This document shows positions 43,445 through 51,190 of a DNA stretch of 64,000 nucleotides, piece by piece. Numbering within the stretch: the stretch's first letter is position 1; each line of letters opens with the position of its first letter. Under the pieces are notes generated by a model. The model saw nothing but the letters and a program-made list of their open reading frames with translations, did not search any database and had not been told where the DNA came from. Location of the stretch: the NCBI RefSeq assembly GCF_038595055.1, contig NZ_CP152002.1, positions 3,020,501 to 3,084,500 on the forward strand, written 5' to 3'. The position numbers were made by a program, and so were the translations under genes. The DNA comes from Paenibacillus sp. FSL R7-0345. Its GTDB lineage: Bacteria > Bacillota > Bacilli > Paenibacillales > Paenibacillaceae.

Positions 43445-43503
43445 GGCCAGAGGCTGCTTCAAATGCGGATGCTTCCGCAAATGAGGCAGTCTCTGGCTTT
43501 TTT
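43445..43503 (+). terminator. Terminator after the modular protein
   Basis: GCCAGAGGCTGC and GCAGTCTCTGGC form a long stem with an inner GCGGA/TCCGC hairpin, followed by six T. From 43504 to 43872 there is no gene, only the two operators listed next. Confidence 0.88.
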
Positions 43504-43613
43504 ATACAAGCAGGTTCCTTATATTTACACCACATCCTCCAGCTGGTACAGGGAAAAAGTTTTTTTGCCGCAGGTACTTGAAATCGCTAACACATGGATT
43601 TATAATAGGCTTA

Positions 43614-43627
43614 TCGAAACGATTCGA
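43614..43627. promoter_or_regulatory. LacI-type operator, distal (TCGAAACGATTCGA)
   Basis: A near-palindromic 14-mer with the central CG of LacI-family sites. It is 181 bases upstream of a nearly identical site and 246 bases before the sugar-binding protein gene. The spacing would permit DNA looping by the local LacI protein. Confidence 0.7.
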
Positions 43628-43794
43628 ATAAAGGATGAAAGACTGATATCCAGTTGTAAGCCTGTAATGGGCGAATGGGAGTGAAAGCGTTATAATTCTC
43701 GTTTCAACAGCTTAGAAATGGGTTAATAATATCCTTATTAGGTAGTTTAGGCGGGAAATGATGTGCGGTAACTCGAATTTTTTTTCGATATTAA

Positions 43795-43808
43795 TCGAAA
43801 CGTTTCGA
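43795..43808. promoter_or_regulatory. LacI-type operator, proximal (TCGAAACGTTTCGA)
   Basis: A perfect palindrome, 16 bp with its flanking A and T, 64 bases before the sugar-binding protein start. It lies where a promoter for the operon is expected. The outer bases differ from a CcpA cre site, which favours the adjacent LacI regulator. Confidence 0.8.
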
Positions 43809-43872
43809 TGAAAAGGCTTTATTTCATAGCGGCTACAAGTTTTGCACACACTACAACAGGGGTGAATGAAGA

Positions 43873-45114
43873 ATGAAAAAGAGAACTGGAGTTAAAATCG
43901 CTGCACTATTGATGAGCTTTTCACTGGTTGCGGCAGGCTGCGGGAATTCAAACAATTCCGCTGCCGGAGACAGCAAAACCTTGAAAGTATGGTTCATGGG
44001 TACAGCGGATACGGTTGAACCGATTGCTGAAATGTATGAAGCCGCTAATCCCGGCATTAAAGTAGATGTACAGGCCATTCCTTGGGATACGGCACATGAT
44101 AAATTACTGACGGCTGTAGCTTCCAAAAACGGCCCGGACGTTGTGCAGATGGGTACGACCTGGATTCCTGAGTTTGCTGCTGCAGGTGCCCTGAAGGATC
44201 TGACTCCGTATATCGAACAATATCCGAGCATGAAGGCGGAAAACTTCTTCGACGGAGCTGTTGAAACTACGAAGTACGAAGATCAGACAGTAGGTATTCC
44301 GTTTTATGTTGAGACACGCGCAATGTTTTACCGGACAGATCTGCTTGGCGAAGTAGGCTACCCTGAAGGCCCTAAGACCTGGGATGAGCTGAAGGATGCC
44401 AGCAGAAAGCTGGTTGAAAAGGGCGGCGCCGGCCACTATGCACTGCCAATTGAAGGTAAAGACTCTATCTACCCGGTTATTTTCGCCTGGCAGAACGGCA
44501 GTGATATCATTGACGCAAACCGCCAGCCGCAGTACAATCAGCCGGCTTATGTAGAGACTGTCGACTTCCTGAAGAGCTTCTATGACGAAGGCTTGTCGCC
44601 AAAAGGCACTGACCTTGATACCGTTGCAGCATTTAATGACGGCACAATGGCTATGTTCATCAGCGGTCCTTGGATGATCCAGTCTGTAAAAGAAAAAGCT
44701 CCTGATATTGACGGCAAATGGGGTGTAACTACACTTCCTGCAAAAGTAACCAACACATCTTCTATCGGCGGTGCAGATCTGTCGATCTTCAACTACAGCA
44801 AAAACCCTGACGAAGCCGCCAAGTTCATTGCGTTCATGGCTGAACAGGAAGCACAGCTGAAATACTATGAAACTTCGAACTCTATGCCTGCCCTGAAGGC
44901 TGCCTGGAGCAATGAAGCCCTTAGCGATCCGATGATTGCCGCTTTCGGTAAACAGCTGGAAAATTCGCGCCCTGCCCCTACTGTTAAGGAGTACGAAGAA
45001 ATTGCCCAGGCGGCCATGGCCTCCTTCGAACAAATTACAATCGGCGGTGCTGATACGCAGACCGAGCTGGATAAGCTGAACGATAAAGCCAATGAGCTGC
45101 TCGGCAACAAATAA
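43873..45114 (+). CDS. Sugar ABC transporter substrate-binding lipoprotein (sophorooligosaccharide type, inferred)
   Basis: A 413-residue family-1 solute-binding protein. The lipobox VAAGC (Cys near residue 23) anchors it. TLKVWFMGTADTVEPIAEMYE and PKTWDELKDASRKLVEKG are typical of MalE-like proteins. It heads the operon with two permeases, LacI, an esterase, GH3 and GH94. The same set with an SBP specific for beta-1,2-linked gluco-oligosaccharides is known from Listeria innocua (Lin1841), so I infer that ligand. A GGGGTGAATGAAGA site precedes the ATG. Confidence 0.88.
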   Translation: MKKRTGVKIAALLMSFSLVAAGCGNSNNSAAGDSKTLKVWFMGTADTVEPIAEMYEAANPGIKVDVQAIPWDTAHDKLLTAVASKNGPDVVQMGTTWIPEFAAAGALKDLTPYIEQYPSMKAENFFDGAVETTKYEDQTVGIPFYVETRAMFYRTDLLGEVGYPEGPKTWDELKDASRKLVEKGGAGHYALPIEGKDSIYPVIFAWQNGSDIIDANRQPQYNQPAYVETVDFLKSFYDEGLSPKGTDLDTVAAFNDGTMAMFISGPWMIQSVKEKAPDIDGKWGVTTLPAKVTNTSSIGGADLSIFNYSKNPDEAAKFIAFMAEQEAQLKYYETSNSMPALKAAWSNEALSDPMIAAFGKQLENSRPAPTVKEYEEIAQAAMASFEQITIGGADTQTELDKLNDKANELLGNK

Positions 45115-45235
45115 ATAAGCGGTATACCAATCAGGCGGACTGCCGGGATCTCTCTTGAGGCTGAGGTTCCGGCAGTCAGCTTGTTTCTCTTCCGCAGGGG
45201 AGAGGCGTGAAAGAAAGGGAAAGGGTGTGAGGCTA

Positions 45236-46135
45236 GTGAGCTCATTTGTGAAGCAACTGAACAAGCATAAGGTACCATATTTCTTTATTGCTCCGGCAGT
45301 TATCCTGCTGACGCTGTTTTCGATCATTCCGATCATTATTGCACTTGTAATCAGTTTTACGGATATGGATCTGGTGGGCCTTGCAGATTATTCGAACATT
45401 GGCGGTGTAGGCTTTAGCAATTATTTTGATATTTTCAAGGATCCGATATTCCTGAAATCGATGTATAACACCATGATTTATGTTGTCATTGGCGTTCCAT
45501 TGGTTGTTATTTTCTCTATGGCAGTTGCCATGCTGCTTAATTACGGCTCCGGCTGGCTGTTCAAAAGCTTCCGGGTCATTTACTATATGCCTTCCATCAC
45601 TAATATCGTGGCTGTAGCCGTGGTGTGGGGCTATCTGTATAACGGAACCTACGGATTATTTAACTACGTACTCTCCTGGTTTGATATACCGGCCCAGCAG
45701 TGGCTTCAGGACCCCGTCCTGGCTAAATTGTCGCTGATTCTGCTGGCATTCTGGAAATCAATCGGACTAAATATGATTATCTTTCTGGCTGCACTGCAAG
45801 GCATTCCGCGTTCTTATTATGAAGCGGCCGAAATTGACGGTGCGACAGGCTGGAAGAAAATACGCTTCATCACGGTTCCCCTGCTGGGATTCGCCACTTT
45901 CTTTGTGACCATTACGACCTTGATCGGCTGGATTCAATTCTTCGAAGAACCGCTGGTAATGACCAAAGGCGGACCGCTGAATTCGACTATGTCCATGGCG
46001 CTCTTTATTTACAACAACGGGTTCCAGCTAAGTAAATTTGGTTATGCCGCTGCAGGTTCATTTGTGCTGTTCATTATCATTATTATCGTCACACTGATTC
46101 AATTCGCGGTCAAAAAGAAAGAAGTCGAATATTAA
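45236..46135 (+). CDS. Sugar ABC transporter permease (MalF type)
   Basis: A roughly 299-residue permease with six membrane helices. The EAA loop EAAEIDGATGWKKIRFITVP (residues about 199-218) docks an MsmX-like ATPase. No ATPase gene is in this operon, which is usual because one MsmX serves many importers in Bacilli. The start is uncertain. I choose the GTG before SSFVKQL, with AAAGGG ten bases upstream. Another GTG lies nine bases earlier, and the frame is open back to 45155. Confidence 0.88.
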   Translation: MSSFVKQLNKHKVPYFFIAPAVILLTLFSIIPIIIALVISFTDMDLVGLADYSNIGGVGFSNYFDIFKDPIFLKSMYNTMIYVVIGVPLVVIFSMAVAMLLNYGSGWLFKSFRVIYYMPSITNIVAVAVVWGYLYNGTYGLFNYVLSWFDIPAQQWLQDPVLAKLSLILLAFWKSIGLNMIIFLAALQGIPRSYYEAAEIDGATGWKKIRFITVPLLGFATFFVTITTLIGWIQFFEEPLVMTKGGPLNSTMSMALFIYNNGFQLSKFGYAAAGSFVLFIIIIIVTLIQFAVKKKEVEY

Positions 46136-46175
46136 GCTTGAGCTGCGGCTGAGGTCTTGAGAAGGAGGAACTGGG

Positions 46176-47000
46176 ATGGCACTAAGAATGAAAAGATTTG
46201 AGAAAAGTATTATGATCACGCTGCTCATTATCGGAGGATTGCTGATGATGGTGCCGTTTATCTGGATGATTGGTTCATCCTTTAAGCCTGAAAATGAATT
46301 TACGGTGATTCCGCCGTCGCTTTTCCCGAGTCACCCTACGTTCGACAATTACCGTGATTTGTTTGTGAAAATGGACTTTTTGGTCTATCTGAAGAATACG
46401 CTGATTATCGTGCTTTGCTCTTTTGCAGGACTGTTCCTGAATGCGATGGCGGGCTATGCCTTTGCCAAATTTGAATTTCCCGGCCGGGATAAATTTTTCT
46501 ATATTATCCTGGCTACCATGATGATTCCGGGACAGGTTACGATGATCCCGACTTACCTGATTATTAATCAGATGGGTCTGGTCAATACAATGGCAGGGAT
46601 CGTGCTGCCTGGACTCGTCGGGGCGTTTGCCATCTTCCTGTTCCGCCAGTTCATGACTACCATTCCCATGGATCTGCTGGAAGCGGCAAGACTGGACGGG
46701 GCGGGCGAGCTGCGGATCTTTTTCCAGCTGATGGTGCCGATTGTGAAGCCGGTCTTTGCAGTGCAGGGAATCCTGACCTTTATCGGGGCCTGGAACAGCT
46801 TCCTGTGGCCGCTGATTATCGCCAATGACGAACGCCTGTACACCTTGTCTGTCGGTCTGTCTCTGCTAAAAGGCCAATACGGTACAGCGTTTGGGTTGCA
46901 GATGGCCGGTGCTGCCTTTATGGTTGTTCCGATCGTTATCATATTTATCTTCTTCCAGAAACATATCATAGAAGGATATACGATCTCCGGCATGAAATAG
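46176..47000 (+). CDS. Sugar ABC transporter permease (MalG type)
   Basis: A 274-residue permease, partner of the preceding one, with six helices. The EAA loop is LLEAARLDGAGELRIFFQLM (about residues 166-185) and the C-terminus is EGYTISGMK, with the GxxK-type ending of MalG proteins. It has a GGAGGAA ribosome binding site, 40 bases after the first permease gene. Confidence 0.9.
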   Translation: MALRMKRFEKSIMITLLIIGGLLMMVPFIWMIGSSFKPENEFTVIPPSLFPSHPTFDNYRDLFVKMDFLVYLKNTLIIVLCSFAGLFLNAMAGYAFAKFEFPGRDKFFYIILATMMIPGQVTMIPTYLIINQMGLVNTMAGIVLPGLVGAFAIFLFRQFMTTIPMDLLEAARLDGAGELRIFFQLMVPIVKPVFAVQGILTFIGAWNSFLWPLIIANDERLYTLSVGLSLLKGQYGTAFGLQMAGAAFMVVPIVIIFIFFQKHIIEGYTISGMK

Positions 47001-47043
47001 TATACAGTACCATATTGGAATGATCAGGAAGGATTGAACTTGA

Positions 47044-48036
47044 ATGGCAACGATCAAGGATGTGGCAAAGCTTGCGGGGGTGGCCTTGTCGACGGCATCC
47101 TACGCGATGAGCGGTGACAGCAAAGTCAGCGCAAAAACGAAACAAAAGGTGCTGGAGGCGGCGAGACAGCTCAATTATCAGAAAAATGGTTTTGCCATGG
47201 ATTTGAAACGGAGCCGGACTAATACAATAGCTTTAATCCTCAGAGATCTCTCGGGTCCTTATTATTCGGAACTGATCCGCAGCATTCAGGATGTGGCTCT
47301 ATCGAACTCGTATGACCTGATTGCCTGCAGCTCCATGGGCGGGAAGGAATCGACTGCTGTCCGCTACATGCTAGAAAAACGGGTTGACGGTGCAATTGTG
47401 CTGGCCCATAACATTTCAGATGAGATTTTGCATGCTGCCGCAGGACCGCGTTTTCCGATTGTGGTGATGGACCGTCTGATTGCCGGCGATGGCCTGATAA
47501 ACGTTGTAGTGGACGGGGAACAGGGCGGTTATACCGCAACCCGGCTCCTGATTGAACAGGGACATAGCTCGATTGCATACATTAGCGGGCCGGCCGATTC
47601 CTATGATAATGCACTGCGTTACCAGGGATTTCTGCGGGCAATGAACGAAGCAGGGCTTACTGAAAAAGCGAAATGGAAGCTCAGCGGGAATTTTATCCGT
47701 GAAGGCGGCTATAAAGCTACTAAAATGATGCTGATGCAGGGCGAGCTGCCGACAGCCGTTTTTTTTGCCAACGATGAAATGGCGGTCGGTGGCATGAAGG
47801 CCTTCGAGGAAGCCAAAGTATCGGTGCCGGAGGATATTTCGGTTATCGGCTTCGATGATATTCAGCTGGCCGAATATATTCAGCCCCCGCTGACGACGAT
47901 CCGCCAGCCGATGTACGAATCAGGCTCGCTGGCCGGCCATCTGCTGTTCCAGATGCTTAACGGGGATGCGGTTAATGATTTTTACAAACTCAAGATTGAA
48001 CTGATGGAACGGAAATCGGTTATAAACTACGGTTAA
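47044..48036 (+). CDS. LacI family transcriptional regulator
   Basis: A 330-residue repressor. The N-terminal HTH and hinge are TIKDVAKLAGVALSTASYAM and KTKQKVLEAARQLNYQKN. The C-terminal periplasmic-binding-like sensor has FANDEMAVGGMKAFEEAKV and ISVIGFDDIQLAEYI. It sits inside the operon, so it is co-expressed with it. It most likely binds the TCGAAACG(A/T)TTCGA sites at 43614, 43795 and upstream of the GH3 gene, and is released by sophorose or a similar disaccharide. The effector is inferred. Confidence 0.9.
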   Translation: MATIKDVAKLAGVALSTASYAMSGDSKVSAKTKQKVLEAARQLNYQKNGFAMDLKRSRTNTIALILRDLSGPYYSELIRSIQDVALSNSYDLIACSSMGGKESTAVRYMLEKRVDGAIVLAHNISDEILHAAAGPRFPIVVMDRLIAGDGLINVVVDGEQGGYTATRLLIEQGHSSIAYISGPADSYDNALRYQGFLRAMNEAGLTEKAKWKLSGNFIREGGYKATKMMLMQGELPTAVFFANDEMAVGGMKAFEEAKVSVPEDISVIGFDDIQLAEYIQPPLTTIRQPMYESGSLAGHLLFQMLNGDAVNDFYKLKIELMERKSVINYG

Positions 48037-48051
48037 TCGGAGTGAATATCC

Positions 48052-48810
48052 TTGGCATACATGAAGATGTCGTTTTTTTCAGAGACTCTCGGAATGGCTA
48101 CTGAAGCAGGCGTGATGCTGCCGCTTAATGCTCCGCCTGCTGCAGAGCGGGACGGGAAGTTCCCGGTGCTGTATCTCCTGCACGGACTGGGCGGCGATCA
48201 TACGGAGTGGACAAGGCATTCCGCCATTGAGCGTTATGCCGAGAACAGGGGCCTGGCGCTTGTCCTGCCCCGGGCTGACCGCAGCTACTATACAGATATG
48301 AAGCAGGGCGGTGCCTACTTCACCTATCTTAGTGAAGAATTGCCCCGGCTGATCCAGCGGGCATTTGCTGTCTCAGACCGCAGGGAGGATACCTTTGTGG
48401 CCGGCATCTCGATGGGCGGTTATGGCGCTTTTAAGCTCGCCCTGCGCCATCCGCAGCGCTATGCTGCAGCGGCCAGCCTTTCCGGCGGCCTGGATATTGT
48501 CCGGCGTGTAAGCGGACCGAACAGCTTTCAGCCCGGAGAGGCCGCCCGTATATTCGGCCCGGCGGATGAGCTGCGCGGCAGCGGAGATGATCTGTTCGCG
48601 CTTGCCGGCCGGGCGGCTGAAGCTGAAGTCCAGCCCCGGTTCTATCAGTGCTGCGGGACTGAGGATATTATGTATGACGGGAACCGTGCTTTTCTCGATC
48701 GGGCCGTGTCGGCCGGGCTGGATATCTCCTACGAGGAAGGCCCTGGAGGTCATGAGTGGGACTATTGGGACCGGCAGCTGACAAGAATACTGGACTGGCT
48801 TCCTTTGTAG
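48052..48810 (+). CDS. Esterase D-like alpha/beta-hydrolase
   Basis: A 252-residue cytoplasmic esterase (feruloyl-esterase / S-formylglutathione-hydrolase-like, putative esterase family). The oxyanion region is HGLGG (44-48). The nucleophile Ser120 is in GISMGG, and the catalytic His is in GGHEWDYW near residue 234. It has no signal peptide. The start is TTG, with GGAGTG eight bases upstream. The ATG at 48061 would be too far from that site. It lies between LacI and GH3 in the glucan operon. It may remove acyl substituents from imported oligosaccharides, which is inference. Confidence 0.82.
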   Translation: MAYMKMSFFSETLGMATEAGVMLPLNAPPAAERDGKFPVLYLLHGLGGDHTEWTRHSAIERYAENRGLALVLPRADRSYYTDMKQGGAYFTYLSEELPRLIQRAFAVSDRREDTFVAGISMGGYGAFKLALRHPQRYAAAASLSGGLDIVRRVSGPNSFQPGEAARIFGPADELRGSGDDLFALAGRAAEAEVQPRFYQCCGTEDIMYDGNRAFLDRAVSAGLDISYEEGPGGHEWDYWDRQLTRILDWLPL

Positions 48811-48856
48811 CAGCCTGTGAGGTTATATAAACAGGCGGCGTTTTATCGAAATAAAG

Positions 48857-48936
48857 TGAAACGTTTATGAATATGTTCCATTTTATACAAAATAGAACCT
48901 TTAAAATAAAGGGATTAGGAGAAAGAAACGATTCGA
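48857..48936. promoter_or_regulatory. Two LacI-type operator-like sites upstream of the GH3 gene
   Basis: TGAAACGTTTAT (48857-48868) and AAGAAACGATTCGA (48923-48936) share the GAAACG(A/T)TT core with the sites before the SBP gene. They lie in the 157-base gap before the beta-glucosidase. This suggests a second, internal promoter controlled by the same LacI protein. Confidence 0.65.
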
Positions 48937-48967
48937 AAAAAATCGTTTTGATGGGGGGACTACAGCA

Positions 48968-51136
48968 ATGTCAGAGCATTTATATAACAAATACGTGAAG
49001 CAGATGACCCTTGAAGAGAAAATCGCCCAGCTGCTGCAGCTGGCAGCTCCATTCTATGACGAACCGGGGGATGAGTCGGAGATCACCGGACCGATGGAAG
49101 AGCTGGGCATCGGCAGCGAGGCTGTCCGGAATGCCGGATCAGTACTCGGTATCGCCGGCGCTTCGAAAATGATGGCGGTGCAAGAAGAGCATCTAAAAAA
49201 TAGCCGGCTCGGTATCCCGCTGCTGTTCATGGCCGACATTGTTCACGGCTTTAAGACCATCTTCCCGATTCCGCTGGCGATCGGCAGCTCATGGAACCCG
49301 GAGCTGGCTGAGAAGAGCGCCGAGGTCGCAGCCAGGGAAGCAGCTGTCTCCGGACTGCATGTAACCTTTGCTCCTATGGTCGACCTGACACGTGATCCGC
49401 GCTGGGGCCGGGTAATGGAATCGACCGGCGAAGATCCGTATCTGAACGGAGTGTTTGCCAAGGCGTTCGTGAAGGGCTTCCAGGGCGATGACCTGGCAGG
49501 GGATCATTCCCGTGTGGCTGCATGCGTTAAGCACTTTGCCGCTTATGGCGCTGCGGAAGGCGGAAGGGACTACAACACCGTTGATATGTCCGAGCGGCAG
49601 CTGCGGGAATATTACCTCCCTGCCTACAAAGCGGCAATTGACGCCGGAGTCGAGATGGTGATGACCTCGTTCAACATCGTAGACGGTATTCCGGCAACCG
49701 GCAACCGCAAGCTGCTGCGTGACCTGCTGCGCACAGAATGGGGCTTTGACGGAGTGATCATTTCAGACTGGGCCTCCATTAAGGAAATGGTCGCGCATGG
49801 TGCGGCAGAGGATGATAAAGAGGCGGCATTGAAGGCGATCCTTGCCGGTGTCGATATCGATATGATGACAACCAGCTATCTGCATCATCTGCCTCAGCTG
49901 GTGGATAAAGGCCTTGTTGATGAAGCCTTAATTGATGAAGCAGTACTGCGTATCCTGCAGCTCAAAGAAAAGCTCGGCTTGTTTGACAATCCGATGCGCG
50001 GAGCTGATCCGGAGCTGGAAAAGGAAATTGTATTCTCCGCTGAACACCGCCAGGCGGCGCGTCAGCTGGCTGAGAAATCGACCGTGCTGCTGAAGAATGA
50101 AGGTATACTGCCGCTCCAGCCGGAGCAGAGGGTAGCATTAGTCGGACCGTTTGCAGCCAGCGGCGATATTCTCGGCTGGTGGTCGTGGACCGGCTCCAAG
50201 GAAAATGCGGTGAAGCTCAGTGATGCCATGCGTTCGGCAGTTGGCAATCCTGATCTTATAACAGTAGCCGAAGGTTCAGGCATTGAGTCGATTACCGCTG
50301 AGCAGAAGGCAGAAGCACTGAATGCAGCTGAAGCGGCCGATGTGATTGTGCTGGCAGTCGGCGAAGCATCCGACATGAGCGGCGAAGGCGGCAGCCGCAC
50401 CAATATAAGACTGCCGGAGGCGCAGCTGGAATTGATCTCGCTTATGAAGGGAGTCGGCAAACCAGTGGTTACCGTACTTTTCAACGGCCGTCCGCTTGAT
50501 CTGCATGGCGTGTATAATCAGGCGGATGCGGTGCTGGAAGCCTGGTTCCCGGGTAGTGAAGGCGGTGCTGCACTGGCGGACCTGCTCTATGGCAAGGTTA
50601 ATCCTTCCGGCCGGCTGACAATGTCGTTCCCGGATTCCGCAGGCCAGATTCCGGTTTATTATAACAACTTCAATACTGGCCGTCCTAAGCCGGACGTAGA
50701 GGATGGCAACCGTTATATCTCCAAATATATCGACGCACCAAATGAACCGCTGCTGCCATTCGGGTTTGGACTAAGCTACACCACCTTTGCTTATGAAGGA
50801 CTGACGCTCTCCTCTGACACAATGACAGCGGATCAGCCGCTTGAGGTCAAGGTCACACTGACCAATACCGGCAAAACAGCAGGAACAGAGACAGTTCAGC
50901 TGTATGTACGCGACATTTCCGGTGAAGTTGTCCGTCCGGTCAAGGAGTTGAAGGCATTCCGGCAGGTTGAGCTGGCCCCTGGCGAAAGCACGGAAGTCAC
51001 TTTTACGATCAGTGAAGAACAGCTGCGCTATCATCACAGTGACCTCAGTGTTACCAGCGACAATGGCAGGTTTAATCTATTTGTGGGCGCGAACAGCCGT
51101 GATGTGCTGACTGCCGGCTTCATTTTGCATAAGTAA
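48968..51136 (+). CDS. GH3 beta-glucosidase
   Basis: A 722-residue, non-secreted family 3 glycosidase. The catalytic nucleophile is Asp267 in VIISDWAS. The acid/base Glu lies in the second domain (GEASDMSGEGGSR, near residue 472). A fibronectin III-like domain ends the protein (TLTNTGKTAGTETVQLYVRD). It sits 54 bases before the GH94 gene. In Listeria the equivalent enzyme (Lin1840) is a sophorose-active beta-glucosidase, so I infer action on beta-1,2-linked glucose in the cytoplasm. Confidence 0.92.
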   Translation: MSEHLYNKYVKQMTLEEKIAQLLQLAAPFYDEPGDESEITGPMEELGIGSEAVRNAGSVLGIAGASKMMAVQEEHLKNSRLGIPLLFMADIVHGFKTIFPIPLAIGSSWNPELAEKSAEVAAREAAVSGLHVTFAPMVDLTRDPRWGRVMESTGEDPYLNGVFAKAFVKGFQGDDLAGDHSRVAACVKHFAAYGAAEGGRDYNTVDMSERQLREYYLPAYKAAIDAGVEMVMTSFNIVDGIPATGNRKLLRDLLRTEWGFDGVIISDWASIKEMVAHGAAEDDKEAALKAILAGVDIDMMTTSYLHHLPQLVDKGLVDEALIDEAVLRILQLKEKLGLFDNPMRGADPELEKEIVFSAEHRQAARQLAEKSTVLLKNEGILPLQPEQRVALVGPFAASGDILGWWSWTGSKENAVKLSDAMRSAVGNPDLITVAEGSGIESITAEQKAEALNAAEAADVIVLAVGEASDMSGEGGSRTNIRLPEAQLELISLMKGVGKPVVTVLFNGRPLDLHGVYNQADAVLEAWFPGSEGGAALADLLYGKVNPSGRLTMSFPDSAGQIPVYYNNFNTGRPKPDVEDGNRYISKYIDAPNEPLLPFGFGLSYTTFAYEGLTLSSDTMTADQPLEVKVTLTNTGKTAGTETVQLYVRDISGEVVRPVKELKAFRQVELAPGESTEVTFTISEEQLRYHHSDLSVTSDNGRFNLFVGANSRDVLTAGFILHK

Positions 51137-51190
51137 ACTAACAGACATAATAGCGGTGCAAAGCCGTATCAGATAAGGAAGTGAAGAGAA

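Noticed and set aside
43463..43684. 73-codon reading frame
   Set aside because: It starts inside a terminator and covers a LacI operator.
43795..43808. CcpA cre site
   Set aside because: The core is cre-like but the outer bases (TC...GA) differ from TG...CA. The repeated occurrence around a local lacI gene favours a dedicated operator.
44104..45336. 410-residue minus-strand reading frame
   Set aside because: It is antisense to the well-supported sugar-binding protein gene, has no recognisable motif and has low-complexity Cys/Arg composition.
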